Shown here in pieces: positions 1-8,458 of a DNA stretch of 64,000 nucleotides. The notes beneath the pieces are model-generated. The model was not told the origin of the DNA, did not search any database, and was given only the letters and a program-made list of their open reading frames with translations. The position numbers and the translations under genes are program-made. Position 1 is the first letter of the stretch; every line of letters starts with the position of its first letter. The stretch comes from Bacteroidales bacterium (GTDB taxonomy: Bacteria; Bacteroidota; Bacteroidia; Bacteroidales; UBA932). The stretch lies in NCBI GenBank assembly GCA_024693285.1, contig JAILLE010000022.1:53688-117687 (forward strand), in the 5' to 3' direction.

Positions 1-2349
1 AAGGTTTCGGCCAATTTCGGTGTTCCTGGCATCATCATGATTGACAAGGATGGGAAAAGGCAGGCTCAAGTCGACCACGAGGGCAGGTTCTATCGTATAG
101 AAGATCTTGATCCTGAATATGTCAAGGCGCATGTGGATCCCTCTTACAAGGAGTTCTCCGGCAGGTATGTCAAGAACGCCTTTGACGATTCCATCCCCGC
201 TGATGCGCCGACTCTCGATGTCGACCTTTGTATGATGATGAAGCAGGACGGCAGGTGCTTCAGGATCCAGAAACACACCCACAGCTATCCCCATTCATGG
301 CGTACCGACAAGCCCGTGCTTTATTACCCGTTGGACGCCTGGTTCATCAAGACCACCGCAGTCAAGGACCAGATGGTCGCTCTTAACAAGACCATCAACT
401 GGAAGCCTGAGTCGACCGGTACCGGACGTTTCGGCCAGTGGCTTGAGAATATCCAGGACTGGAACCTTAGCAGGAGCCGTTTCTGGGGCACTCCGTTGCC
501 TATTTGGCGTACTGAAGATGGAAAAGAAGAGATATGCATAGGCTCCGCCGCCGAGCTATGCTCTGAGCTTGACAAGGCTGTAGAGGCCGGAATTATGCCT
601 TCGAATCCCTTGAGGGACAAAGGTTTCGATCCGGCCGACATGAGCAAGGAGAATTACGACAAGATAGATCTCCACAGGCCGTATGTGGATGATATGTTCC
701 TTGTCAGTCCTTCAGGAAAGAAGATGACCAGGGAGACGGACCTTATCGACGTTTGGTTCGATTCAGGCGCGATGCCATATGCCCAGGAAGGTCTGCGTAA
801 CCTGGGATCCTACAAGTTCGGTTGCACATCTGATTTCATCGCTGAAGGAGTCGACCAGACACGCGGCTGGTTCTACACCCTCCACGCTATCCACACGATG
901 GTCAGCGGTACTCCCGCTTACAAGACGGTCATCTCGAATGGTCTTGTACTTGACAAGAACGGCAACAAGATGAGCAAGCGTCTGGGCAACGCTGTCGATC
1001 CTTTCGAGGAGCTCGACAAATATGGCGCCGACGCCCTCCGCTGGTATATGCTGACTAATGCGCAGCCTTGGGATAACCTTAAGTTTGACGAGGCCGGAGT
1101 GGATGAGGTACGCAGGAAGTTCTTTGGGACTCTCTATAACACATATTCATTCTTCGCCTTGTACGCCAATGTGGATGGCTTCGATCCATCTGCTCCTAAG
1201 GTTGAGTACTCAAAACGTCCGGAGATAGACAGATGGATCATTTCTCTCCTGAATACTTTGGAGAAGAAGGTTGAGGACGCTTATGAGGATTATGACCTCA
1301 CGTTGGCTGGCCGGTTGATCCAGGATTTTGTCTGCGACGATCTCAGCAACTGGTATGTGCGCCTGAACCGCAAGCGTTTCTGGGGAGGAAAGATGGACCA
1401 GGACAAGCTTTCCGCTTACCAGACCCTTTACGAGGTCTTGGTGGAGGTCGCTGTCCTTGCCGCTCCTATCGCCCCGTTCTATATGGATCGCCTGTATTTG
1501 GATCTTGTCCCGGAAGGGGAGGAGTCAGTCCATTTTGTCTTGATGCCGAAATGCGATGAGTCTGTGATCGACAAGGATCTTGAAGAGAGGATGTCTATGG
1601 CCCAGAAAGCCACGTCTATGGTTCTAGCTCTCAGACGCAAAGTCTCCATCAAGGTCCGCCAGCCTCTTTCGAAGCTTGTGATTCCAGTCATATCAGACAA
1701 GGTGCGTTCCCAACTTGAGCAGGTCAAGGGTATTATCCTTGGCGAGGTCAATGTCAAGGAGGCCGAATTTATCTCCGACACCACGGGGATAATCACAAAA
1801 AAGATCAAGCCCAACTTCAAGACTCTCGGAAAGGTCTACGGCAAGCAGATGAAAGAGATTGCCGGAGCGTTCGCCTCATTTGACCAGGCTGTCATTTCCG
1901 ACATCCAGACCGCTCAGGCGGCTGGATCGGACTATGTCCTTCCTCTGCCTTTTGGAGATGTTGTGCTCGGTCCAGCTGACTATGAGATATCGTCTGAGGA
2001 CATGCCCGGATGGCTTGTCGCCTCGGATGGTCCTCTGACCTTAGCCCTTGATATTCAGATATCTGAAGACTTAAAGAAGGAAGGAGTCGCCAGGGAATTG
2101 ATTAACAGGATTCAGAATCTCAGGAAAGACAGTGGATTTGAAGTCACTGATAAGATAGAAGTTATTATATTTGCAGACGGAAATGTTCGCGAGGAGATCG
2201 CGACTGCTCTGGATGTGTATATGGAATATGTTTCAGCTCAGACACTTGCGCTTTCTATAGCTGTTGAAGATGTGGCCAATGCTCCTGAGAATTCGGCCGA
2301 TGTGGAGTGGGATGAGGGCGTTTTGAAGATGGAACTGAATAGGAAATAG
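1..2349 (+). CDS. ileS: Isoleucine-tRNA ligase, C-terminal part (5' end outside window)
   Basis: The frame is already open at base 1, so the N-terminal catalytic half with the HIGH motif lies upstream. The visible 782 codons hold the rest of the class I catalytic core (DVWFDSG, GVDQTRGWFY) and the KMSKR signature as NKMSKRLGN, which binds ATP during isoleucine activation. The anticodon-binding helical domain follows (SNWYVRLNRKRFW). The tail, with GVARELINRIQNLRKDSGF, resembles the DUF5915 extension of the eukaryote-like IleS2 type. That type is known for mupirocin tolerance, but tolerance here is only an inference. The enzyme charges tRNA-Ile in the cytoplasm. A DksA/TraR-like gene begins 25 bp downstream on the same strand. 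Confidence 0.96.
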   Translation, partial: KVSANFGVPGIIMIDKDGKRQAQVDHEGRFYRIEDLDPEYVKAHVDPSYKEFSGRYVKNAFDDSIPADAPTLDVDLCMMMKQDGRCFRIQKHTHSYPHSWRTDKPVLYYPLDAWFIKTTAVKDQMVALNKTINWKPESTGTGRFGQWLENIQDWNLSRSRFWGTPLPIWRTEDGKEEICIGSAAELCSELDKAVEAGIMPSNPLRDKGFDPADMSKENYDKIDLHRPYVDDMFLVSPSGKKMTRETDLIDVWFDSGAMPYAQEGLRNLGSYKFGCTSDFIAEGVDQTRGWFYTLHAIHTMVSGTPAYKTVISNGLVLDKNGNKMSKRLGNAVDPFEELDKYGADALRWYMLTNAQPWDNLKFDEAGVDEVRRKFFGTLYNTYSFFALYANVDGFDPSAPKVEYSKRPEIDRWIISLLNTLEKKVEDAYEDYDLTLAGRLIQDFVCDDLSNWYVRLNRKRFWGGKMDQDKLSAYQTLYEVLVEVAVLAAPIAPFYMDRLYLDLVPEGEESVHFVLMPKCDESVIDKDLEERMSMAQKATSMVLALRRKVSIKVRQPLSKLVIPVISDKVRSQLEQVKGIILGEVNVKEAEFISDTTGIITKKIKPNFKTLGKVYGKQMKEIAGAFASFDQAVISDIQTAQAAGSDYVLPLPFGDVVLGPADYEISSEDMPGWLVASDGPLTLALDIQISEDLKKEGVARELINRIQNLRKDSGFEVTDKIEVIIFADGNVREEIATALDVYMEYVSAQTLALSIAVEDVANAPENSADVEWDEGVLKMELNRK

Positions 2350-2374
2350 GACCTAATTTTTAATTTTTCGTGTA

Positions 2375-2806
2375 ATGTCAGAAGACATCAAAGAGAATGT
2401 GCCGTCTCCCGAAGTGGAGAAGACCCGTTACAGCGATGAGGAACTTGCTGAGTTCAAGGTCATCATCAAGGATAAGCTCGATAAGGCCAGAAAGGAATAT
2501 GACACCCTTCGCCAGGTGATCATGCATAATGGCAGCAACGACATCGAGGACACCACGCCGTCATTCAAGACGGTTGAGGACGATGGCGCTTATCAGCTTT
2601 CCAAGGAGGAGGCCAGCCAGCTCGCCCAGCGGCAGTACAAATTCATCCAAAACCTCGAGGCCGCGCTTGTCCGTATCGAGAACAAGACCTACGGCGTGTG
2701 CAGGGTCACAGGCAAGCTGATTCCCAAGGAGAGGCTGCGCCTTGTACCTCATGCCACTTTGACTGTCGAGGCTAAGGAGATGCTTGCCAAAAAAGGCCGT
2801 AACTAG
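2375..2806 (+). CDS. DksA/TraR-family protein
   Basis: The 143-residue protein has a long charged helical N-terminal half (about residues 15-100), expected to form a coiled coil. It ends in the DksA/TraR module YGVCRVTGKLIPKERLR followed by PHAT. Classical DksA holds zinc with four cysteines. Here only one cysteine remains in the finger (YGVC), a pattern common in Bacteroidota homologues, so zinc binding is doubtful. Family members bind RNA polymerase through the secondary channel and tune transcription with ppGpp. The gene sits between ileS and lspA, and its TAG stop shares one base with the GTG start of lspA (TAGTG), which suggests coupled translation. Confidence 0.85.
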   Translation: MSEDIKENVPSPEVEKTRYSDEELAEFKVIIKDKLDKARKEYDTLRQVIMHNGSNDIEDTTPSFKTVEDDGAYQLSKEEASQLAQRQYKFIQNLEAALVRIENKTYGVCRVTGKLIPKERLRLVPHATLTVEAKEMLAKKGRN

Positions 2807-3399
2807 TGAAGCTTTCCAAAGGTAATAAGTTACTGATCCTGGGGATCCTCCTCGTAGTCATTGACCAAGTCATCAAGATCGTGGTCAAGACAAATATGCA
2901 GATAGGTCAGCATATCTATGTGATAGGCAACTGGTTCCAGATCTTGTTTATCGAGAATGAGGGGATGGCGTTCGGGATGAAATTCGGAGGTGCTGTGGGC
3001 AAGTTCCTGCTCTCGTTCTTCCGGATCGGTCTTTTCGCCGCTCTTTGTTGGTGGATCTCAACCCTGGTCAAGAAGTCTACTGTCCCCACAGGGGTTATTG
3101 TCGGCTTGACTCTTATTACCGCCGGAGCTTTCGGGAATATAATCGACAGCCTTTTCTATGGCCTGATTTTCGGGTATGCCCCATTCATGTTCGGAAGGGT
3201 CGTGGACATGTTCTTTTTCCCGATCATAGATACCACTTGGCCGGCTTGGATGCCATTCGTGGGCGGGAATCATTTCCTTTTCTTCGCTCCGGTGTTCAAT
3301 TTCGCTGACAGTTGCGTGACGGTCGGGGCGTTGTACCTTATATTTTTCCAGTACAAGTTCTTCGCCCGAGGCGATGAGCCTGAGCAGGAAAGCAAATAA
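2806..3399 (+). CDS. lspA: Lipoprotein signal peptidase (signal peptidase II)
   Basis: This inner-membrane aspartyl protease cleaves the signal peptide of prolipoproteins before the lipidated cysteine. The protein is 197 residues with four hydrophobic segments. Both catalytic-aspartate motifs are visible: GNIIDSLFYG and FNFADSCVTVG. A hydrophobic insert between them makes it longer than the roughly 165-residue E. coli enzyme, as is usual in Bacteroidota. The start is GTG, sharing one base with the stop of the preceding gene. It follows ileS, the classic ileS-lspA order, with a DksA/TraR-like gene in between. Its likely substrates are plentiful, since many predicted lipoproteins are encoded in this window. 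Confidence 0.95.
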   Translation: MKLSKGNKLLILGILLVVIDQVIKIVVKTNMQIGQHIYVIGNWFQILFIENEGMAFGMKFGGAVGKFLLSFFRIGLFAALCWWISTLVKKSTVPTGVIVGLTLITAGAFGNIIDSLFYGLIFGYAPFMFGRVVDMFFFPIIDTTWPAWMPFVGGNHFLFFAPVFNFADSCVTVGALYLIFFQYKFFARGDEPEQESK

Positions 3400-3401
3400 T
3401 T

Positions 3402-3432
3402 TTTGGCGGGACGGATTTTATCTTTATCTTTG
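3402..3432 (+). promoter_or_regulatory. Promoter of tRNA-Ser
   Basis: A -33 element TTTG (3402-3405) and a -7 element TATCTTTG (3425-3432) are separated by 19 bp. This matches the Bacteroidota vegetative promoter TTTG-19/20-TAnnTTTG. Transcription should begin near 3438, about 20 bases before the tRNA. Confidence 0.8.
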
Positions 3433-3457
3433 CAATCCTTTTAGGAATAGGAATATT

Positions 3458-3542
3458 GGAGGTGTGGCCGAGTGGTCGATGGCGGCAGTCTTGAAAACTG
3501 TTGAACGGCAACGTTCCGGGGGTTCGAATCCCTCCGCCTCCG
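3458..3542 (+). tRNA. tRNA-Ser (anticodon TGA)
   Basis: The acceptor stem GGAGGTG pairs with CGCCTCC (one G-U pair) and the discriminator is G at 3542. The anticodon stem CAGT/ACTG encloses loop CTTGAAA with anticodon TGA. A long variable arm (TTGAACGGCAACGTTCC) and a T arm with GGTTCGAATCC identify a class II serine tRNA. The CCA end is not encoded; CAC follows. Confidence 0.97.
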
Positions 3543-3563
3543 CACAATGCAAAGCATACAAGG

Positions 3564-3592
3564 ACGCCGCACGAGAGTGCGGCGTTTGTGTT
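3564..3592 (+). terminator. Rho-independent terminator after tRNA-Ser
   Basis: A perfect 9-bp stem ACGCCGCAC/GTGCGGCGT with a GAGA tetraloop is followed by TTGTGTT. It lies 21 bases after the tRNA and before the sigma-factor gene. Confidence 0.8.
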
Positions 3593-3677
3593 AAGAGGCC
3601 CTCGTACTTTTTATTCATTTTTTTGTAGTTTTCTGGAAGTTTATGCGTCTAAAGGACAGAAACAACAAAACAAGACA

Positions 3678-4148
3678 ATGACAGAACGAGAATTTGAAAA
3701 GATGGTAAGAGAACACCGCAGCGAGATTTACACCGTCTGCTACATGTTCTCAACCGACAAAGAGGAGGTGGCGGACCTCTTCCAAGAGATCCTCATAAAC
3801 CTGTGGAAGGGATCCGGAACCTTCCGAGGCGAGTCCGGACTGGGGACTTGGATTTGGAAAGTCAGCCTCAACACCTGTATCTCCATCGACCGATCCCGCC
3901 GTCGCAGGCCCCACACTGAGCCATTGTCCATGGACATCGACTTGTTCGAGGACAAGGACGAAAGCGCCAAGCAGATTGGGGCGCTGCGGAACAGGATCTC
4001 CAAACTGGGAACTTTTGACAGGGCGATTGTATTGCTCTGGTTAGAGAATCTCAGTTATGAGGAAATTGGTCAGATTGTGGGAATCTCCACCAAAAACGTC
4101 TCTGTCCGTCTTGTCAGAATCAAGGAACAACTCAAAAAAATGAAGTAA
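3678..4148 (+). CDS. ECF-type RNA polymerase sigma factor
   Basis: At 156 residues this is a minimal sigma-70 of the extracytoplasmic-function type. Region 2 is near residues 18-45 (KEEVADLFQEILINLWKG, with WKVSLNT further on). Region 4 is near residues 120-150 (LENLSYEEIGQIVGIS then a recognition helix). I chose ATG 3678 because the frame upstream runs through the tRNA and terminator. The partner gene starts one base after the stop, so the two are co-expressed. ECF factors are normally restrained by a membrane anti-sigma factor; the neighbour is the candidate, though it has no recognisable anti-sigma domain. Target promoters are unknown. Confidence 0.92.
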   Translation: MTEREFEKMVREHRSEIYTVCYMFSTDKEEVADLFQEILINLWKGSGTFRGESGLGTWIWKVSLNTCISIDRSRRRRPHTEPLSMDIDLFEDKDESAKQIGALRNRISKLGTFDRAIVLLWLENLSYEEIGQIVGISTKNVSVRLVRIKEQLKKMK

Positions 4149-4149
4149 A

Positions 4150-4731
4150 ATGGAAAACTTAGATAACACCTTGCTGGAAATGCGCGAGCAAATGCGCCAG
4201 CTCAAAGAAAAGCTTGATAATCAGAAGATTGTTAATGAGAGGATAATGCGTAAGTCTTGCACACAGACCTTCAATCGTCTCAAGCTCAAGTCCAATTTGC
4301 CAATATTCTTTGGTGTGTTCGCCATCCTTTTGAGCCCTTCTTTCCTTCAGATGGGGATGTCAATGCGATTCGTCATCTTCACTGGTGTGATGATGTTGGT
4401 CTGCATTGTCGCCACATTCTTGACCAATATGCATATTCCCAGGATGGACAGCGATTTGGTCACAGCGACGGAAGAACTCCGCAAGTATAAGAAAATCCAC
4501 GCTGAATGGATCAAAATCGCTCTGCCGATGCTAGCCATTTGGGTTGGACTCGCGATTTGGGATGCTGTCAAGAACATCGGACTCTCGGGTCAGGAACTCT
4601 ATGGAATGATAGCCGGGCTCTCCGTGGGTATCATTGTAGGATTGCTTTTAGGGCTTAAACTTCGCCGCGACCAGATGAACGCCGCCGATGATCTACTCGC
4701 CCAGCTAAAAGAACTGAAAGAAACCGATTAG
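4150..4731 (+). CDS. Four-helix membrane protein paired with ECF sigma factor
   Basis: The protein is 193 residues. An N-terminal charged helix (about residues 1-45, LLEMREQMRQLKEKLDNQ) looks like a coiled coil. Four membrane segments follow at about 54-72, 76-96, 118-138 and 150-172. The gene starts ATG one base after the sigma-factor stop and is clearly co-transcribed. It may be the membrane regulator of that sigma factor, with the cytoplasmic coiled coil as contact, but this is inference from position. I recognise no family. Its 3' end overlaps the convergent acyltransferase gene by four bases. Confidence 0.75.
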   Translation: MENLDNTLLEMREQMRQLKEKLDNQKIVNERIMRKSCTQTFNRLKLKSNLPIFFGVFAILLSPSFLQMGMSMRFVIFTGVMMLVCIVATFLTNMHIPRMDSDLVTATEELRKYKKIHAEWIKIALPMLAIWVGLAIWDAVKNIGLSGQELYGMIAGLSVGIIVGLLLGLKLRRDQMNAADDLLAQLKELKETD

Positions 4732-5810
4732 CTCAAATAATTCCTGACAGGCCGGTCATAAAACCGCATGCAGAGAACAGCTAGGAGCAGGCTCGCGGCC
4801 ACGACTATCAAGGCGGCGGGCCACGCTTCTATAAAGGTCATTGACACTCCGTTCCCGTCGAATCCGATATACGAATAATACAGATAAAACAGCGGGTAAT
4901 GCACCATGTAAAGAGGGTAAGAAAGGTCGCCGAGAAATGAGCAGGCGGCCTTTGTCTTTTCACTGTAAGACGAGTCGGAGGCGCCGATCCAGACCAGGCA
5001 AGGGAATATGATTATCACGCAGAAAGCCTCAAATAGGCCGTTGCGCCAAGCCTCTCCTCCGATGGCCGGGAGGATGGCTACAATCAAAAGAATCAAACCG
5101 CAGAGAAGGAACGCCTTCTTGACTTTGGCAGGCCTGAAAACCCTTGCCATCAACATTCCCATCGTGTAGGGGAACAGCATCCTTACCAGACCTTCCCAAA
5201 AACCGTTGTCAAGCATTGACCAGCCGACTCCGAGGAATCCGTCTCTTGCTGAAATACAGGCAAGAAGGACTCCAGAAACGGCGCACAGCACAGCCAGGGC
5301 CCATTTTGGAAGTCTCCTTAAGAGGATGGCATAAAGGATATTCCCGATATATTCGAAGAAAAGCGACCACGAAGGGCCGTTGAGAGGAAACATCTCCCCA
5401 TTGCCCCTGACCTCGTAGGAAGAACCTGGTGCGGCGGGAATCATGAACATGGCGCATAACATCGCCAGCATGACGAGTCCCGTGCCGACATGTGATCCAT
5501 CCCATTTCACGCTTCCTTGGATGAGGAAGGTGACGGCACCGATAACGGCTCCCATAACAACCATCGGGTGAAGCCTTATAAGCCTTCGCTTGAAGAATCC
5601 TCCGGTGGTCATCTTGCCCCAGCGGCTATCGTAGGCATATCCTATAACAAAGCCTGAAAGAATGAAAAAGAAATCGACAGCGAGGTACCCGTGGTGAACA
5701 GGAGTCCCAGGCAGAAGCTCGAACACATGGTACACGATGACGATCAGGGCGGCAACTCCTCGGAGGCCGTCCAGAATATCATAATGGGGTTTGGAGTCTT
5801 TTAGTATCAT
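4728..5810 (-). CDS. Acyltransferase family 3 membrane protein
   Basis: This 360-residue polytopic protein begins with the family hallmark YDILDGLRGVAALIVIVYH and has about ten hydrophobic segments, including FFILSGFVIGYAY. Acyltransferase 3 (OafA/NodX type) proteins move acetyl or other acyl groups onto extracytoplasmic glycans such as O-antigen or peptidoglycan. The conserved H and R near the N terminus (YHVFELL; KRRLIRLHP) are present. The substrate cannot be told from sequence. It is divergent from a sialate O-acetylesterase. One enzyme may add and the other remove O-acetyl groups, though no shared substrate is shown. Confidence 0.9.
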   Translation of the reverse strand: MILKDSKPHYDILDGLRGVAALIVIVYHVFELLPGTPVHHGYLAVDFFFILSGFVIGYAYDSRWGKMTTGGFFKRRLIRLHPMVVMGAVIGAVTFLIQGSVKWDGSHVGTGLVMLAMLCAMFMIPAAPGSSYEVRGNGEMFPLNGPSWSLFFEYIGNILYAILLRRLPKWALAVLCAVSGVLLACISARDGFLGVGWSMLDNGFWEGLVRMLFPYTMGMLMARVFRPAKVKKAFLLCGLILLIVAILPAIGGEAWRNGLFEAFCVIIIFPCLVWIGASDSSYSEKTKAACSFLGDLSYPLYMVHYPLFYLYYSYIGFDGNGVSMTFIEAWPAALIVVAASLLLAVLCMRFYDRPVRNYLS

Positions 5811-5816
5811 TTATGG

Positions 5817-5853
5817 CAAATATAATATTTCCATCCTTATTTTACTATATTTG
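5817..5853. promoter_or_regulatory. Divergent -7 elements between acyltransferase and esterase genes
   Basis: A minus-strand TATATTTG (5817-5824) ends six bases before the acyltransferase ATG (5810). A plus-strand TATATTTG (5846-5853) ends seven bases before the esterase ATG (5861). No clear -33 TTTG is visible for either. The spacing predicts transcripts with little or no leader. Confidence 0.55.
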
Positions 5854-5860
5854 TCATATT

Positions 5861-7918
5861 ATGGTCATTAAGCGTATCCTATTCTTGTTGGTGGCCCTTT
5901 CAGTGGGTTTATCCGCTTCGGCGAAAGTTGTCATGTCGCCGCTGTTCACAGACAATATGGTTTTCCAGCAGCGTACGCAAGCACCTGTCTGGGGAAAGGC
6001 CTCGCCTGGCGCCACAGTCACAGTCCAGCCATCTTGGGGGAAGAAGGAATATTCATGCGTCGCAGGACCTGACGGCCGATGGTCGCTCAAGATTGACACG
6101 CCTGCCGGCAGCTACAAGAGATACACCCTGACCATCTCCGACGGAGAAAAGGTGGTTCTGAATAATGTCGTTGTCGGGGAGGTCTGGCTCTGCTCCGGCC
6201 AGTCCAACATGGAGATGCCGGTGGAGAGCTGGAGAGCGGTCAGGGTCAACAAGGCCGATATTCAGAATGCTGCGGATTACCCTTATCTGAGGCTCCTTTA
6301 TGTTACCAAGACCACCGGAATGTCACCCAGAGATAGTTTTACCGCGGAGAATGACGGATGGACAGAGTCCCTTCCCAAGACAGTGAGGGCCTTCTCAGCG
6401 GTGGCGTATTATTTCGGAAGAAGGCTCCAGGAGAGTCTTAAAGTCCCGGTCGGAGTCATAGAGACCTGCTGGGGAGGGACCTTTATCGAGGCTTGGATAA
6501 GTGAGGGGGCTGTCCGTGAATATCCGGAATTGCTTTCCAAGCTTGAGAATGTGAAACAGTTGGCCTTGACCGAGACCGACGTTGAGAATAATTTCCGTAA
6601 AGAGATGGAGCGTTTCGTCGCCAAGGCTAAAGCTGATGACGAAGGGTTAGATGGAGAGAAAGCCCTTTGGGCTGTTCCGGATTACGATGACTCTTCTTGG
6701 GGAACGATCCGGCTTCCTGAGAAAATCCAGACTCTTTGGCCATCCACGAACGGTGTTTTCTGGTTCCGTAAGGAGGTCGAGATTCCTAAGGATTGGGCTG
6801 GGAAAGATCTGACTCTCAGTCTCGGACCTGTTGATGATTTTGACGAGACATATTTCGATGGAGAATTAGTCGGCAGCGGTGAGGTCTGGAATATGGCCAG
6901 GGAATATAAGGTCCCGGGCTCGATTGTCAAAGAAGGCAAGGTGGTGATTTGCATCCGTGTCACCGATGACCATGGGGACGGCGGCCTCTATGGAGCGGCG
7001 GATCAACTTTTCCTGGAAGATCCTGAAGGTCACCAGATTCCGCTCAACGGAGAATGGAAAGTCAAGATGTCCCTTTCTTTCGGGAACCGGCCGATGAGTA
7101 CTGCCAGGGAGCCTAACCTTGTGACAGTCCTTTATAACGCCATGATAAAGCCCCTGGTCCCTTTTGCCATGAAAGGGGCGATTTGGTACCAGGGCGAGTC
7201 CAATGCCGAAAGGGCATATCGTTACAGGGACTTGATGCCGGCCTTGATCCAGGATTGGAGGTCGGCATGGGGACAGGAATTCCCGTTCTATATAACCCAA
7301 ATCGCCAACTATCATCAGGTTAGCCCTGTTCCTGGAGAATTCACATGGGCTGAGCTTCGGGAGGCGCAAGACCTATCCGCCAAGGTTTTGGATAAGGTCG
7401 GAGTGGCTTGTACTATCGATCTCGGAGAAGCGGATGATGTCCACCCTATCCGTAAGCAGGAAGTTGGAGACAGGCTGGCTTTGCTTGCTCTGGATAATGA
7501 TTACGGTCGTGACCTGGTCTCAACCGGTCCGGTATACGAGTCATATAAGATTTGTGATGGGAATATAAGGATTCGTTTCTCATCAATTGGAAAAGGTCTG
7601 GTCGCCATGCCGTCAGGGGATTTCGCATCAGCGCGATATGGCGAGGTGGCAATGGGGTTTGATCAAGTCAAACTGGCCGAGAATGGGGAAGTGGTTGGTT
7701 TCCAGATAGCTGGGGCTGACAAGGTCTGGCATTGGGCAAAGGCTAGGATTGAAGGGGATGAGGTGGTCGTTTGGTGCCCTGATGTGAAGAGACCTGTGGC
7801 CGTCCGGTATGGCTGGGCCGATAACCCTGTATGTAATCTTTTCAACTCGGAAGGCCTTCCAGCCTATCCTTTCAGGACAGATGACTGGCCTGGAGTCACT
7901 TTTGGGAAATTGTTATGA
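5861..7918 (+). CDS. Sialate O-acetylesterase (SGNH-type)
   Basis: A signal peptide (MVIKRILFLLVALSVGLSASA) sends this 685-residue protein to the periplasm or surface. The SGNH esterase fold is split: the nucleophile block SGQSNMEMPVE is near residue 105, GAIWYQGESNAE near 440, and the DxxH block DDVHPIRKQEVGDRL near 525. A galactose-binding-like insert (about 270-400, FWFRKEVEIPKDW) lies between, as in family members. Such enzymes remove 9-O-acetyl groups from sialic acid, or acetyl groups from hemicellulose. The exact substrate is not shown. I chose ATG 5861 because it gives a clean signal peptide, whereas the longer frame would run through the promoter. The 3' end overlaps the GNAT gene as ATGA. 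Confidence 0.9.
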   Translation: MVIKRILFLLVALSVGLSASAKVVMSPLFTDNMVFQQRTQAPVWGKASPGATVTVQPSWGKKEYSCVAGPDGRWSLKIDTPAGSYKRYTLTISDGEKVVLNNVVVGEVWLCSGQSNMEMPVESWRAVRVNKADIQNAADYPYLRLLYVTKTTGMSPRDSFTAENDGWTESLPKTVRAFSAVAYYFGRRLQESLKVPVGVIETCWGGTFIEAWISEGAVREYPELLSKLENVKQLALTETDVENNFRKEMERFVAKAKADDEGLDGEKALWAVPDYDDSSWGTIRLPEKIQTLWPSTNGVFWFRKEVEIPKDWAGKDLTLSLGPVDDFDETYFDGELVGSGEVWNMAREYKVPGSIVKEGKVVICIRVTDDHGDGGLYGAADQLFLEDPEGHQIPLNGEWKVKMSLSFGNRPMSTAREPNLVTVLYNAMIKPLVPFAMKGAIWYQGESNAERAYRYRDLMPALIQDWRSAWGQEFPFYITQIANYHQVSPVPGEFTWAELREAQDLSAKVLDKVGVACTIDLGEADDVHPIRKQEVGDRLALLALDNDYGRDLVSTGPVYESYKICDGNIRIRFSSIGKGLVAMPSGDFASARYGEVAMGFDQVKLAENGEVVGFQIAGADKVWHWAKARIEGDEVVVWCPDVKRPVAVRYGWADNPVCNLFNSEGLPAYPFRTDDWPGVTFGKLL

Positions 7919-8448
7919 GACCAGGAAGAATCATACGGGAAGCCATTGAAGCCGACATAATTAGGATTATGCCTGTGATGGAGGCGGCCAAGGGGATTAT
8001 GCGCTCCGACGGTAACCTGAACCAGTGGGTGGGAGGTTATCCTTCCCCCGAGGCCATTCGGGCTGATATTGCCAGGGAAGGTGGTTTCGTTATAGAGGAC
8101 TTAGAGACACCGGCTCAGAGTAAAAGGGTAGTTGGCTATTTCGCTTTTCTGCCCTCCCCGGAACCTACTTATGATTATATCGAAGGAGGGGAGTGGCTGG
8201 ATGACGAGTTGCCGTACCATGTTATCCATAGGATCGCCAGTTATCCGGATGTCCATGGGGTTTTCTCGGATATCATGGAATTCTGTTTCTTGCGGGATCC
8301 CAACATCAGGATCGACACCCATAAGGATAACTCGATCATGCGTCACAACATTTCCAAACATGGGTTCACATATTGCGGGATCATATACCTTGAGTCAGGA
8401 GACCAGAGGCTCGCATATCAGAAAATAATCAGCCGGAAAGAATTATAA
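7915..8448 (+). CDS. GNAT-like N-acetyltransferase
   Basis: The 177-residue cytoplasmic protein matches the GNAT layout: an N-terminal helix and strand (IREAIEADIIRIMPVMEAAKGIM), a central strand GYFAFLPSPEPTYDYI, and a C-terminal region with RIDTHKDNSIMRHNISKHG and TYCGIIYL. This resembles the bacteroidal subfamily that carries DTH, an asparagine and GF/CGII near the acetyl-CoA site. The acceptor is unknown. It overlaps the esterase stop by four bases (ATGA), so it is translated from the same message. Confidence 0.8.
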   Translation: MRPGRIIREAIEADIIRIMPVMEAAKGIMRSDGNLNQWVGGYPSPEAIRADIAREGGFVIEDLETPAQSKRVVGYFAFLPSPEPTYDYIEGGEWLDDELPYHVIHRIASYPDVHGVFSDIMEFCFLRDPNIRIDTHKDNSIMRHNISKHGFTYCGIIYLESGDQRLAYQKIISRKEL

Positions 8449-8458
8449 ACTATTATTT

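Noticed and set aside
3501..3677. Extended N terminus of the first ECF sigma factor
   Set aside because: The upstream in-frame codons run through tRNA-Ser and its terminator, so ATG 3678 is the start.
6866..7369. 167-codon minus-strand frame inside the sialate O-acetylesterase
   Set aside because: It is antisense to conserved esterase blocks and has no recognisable domain.
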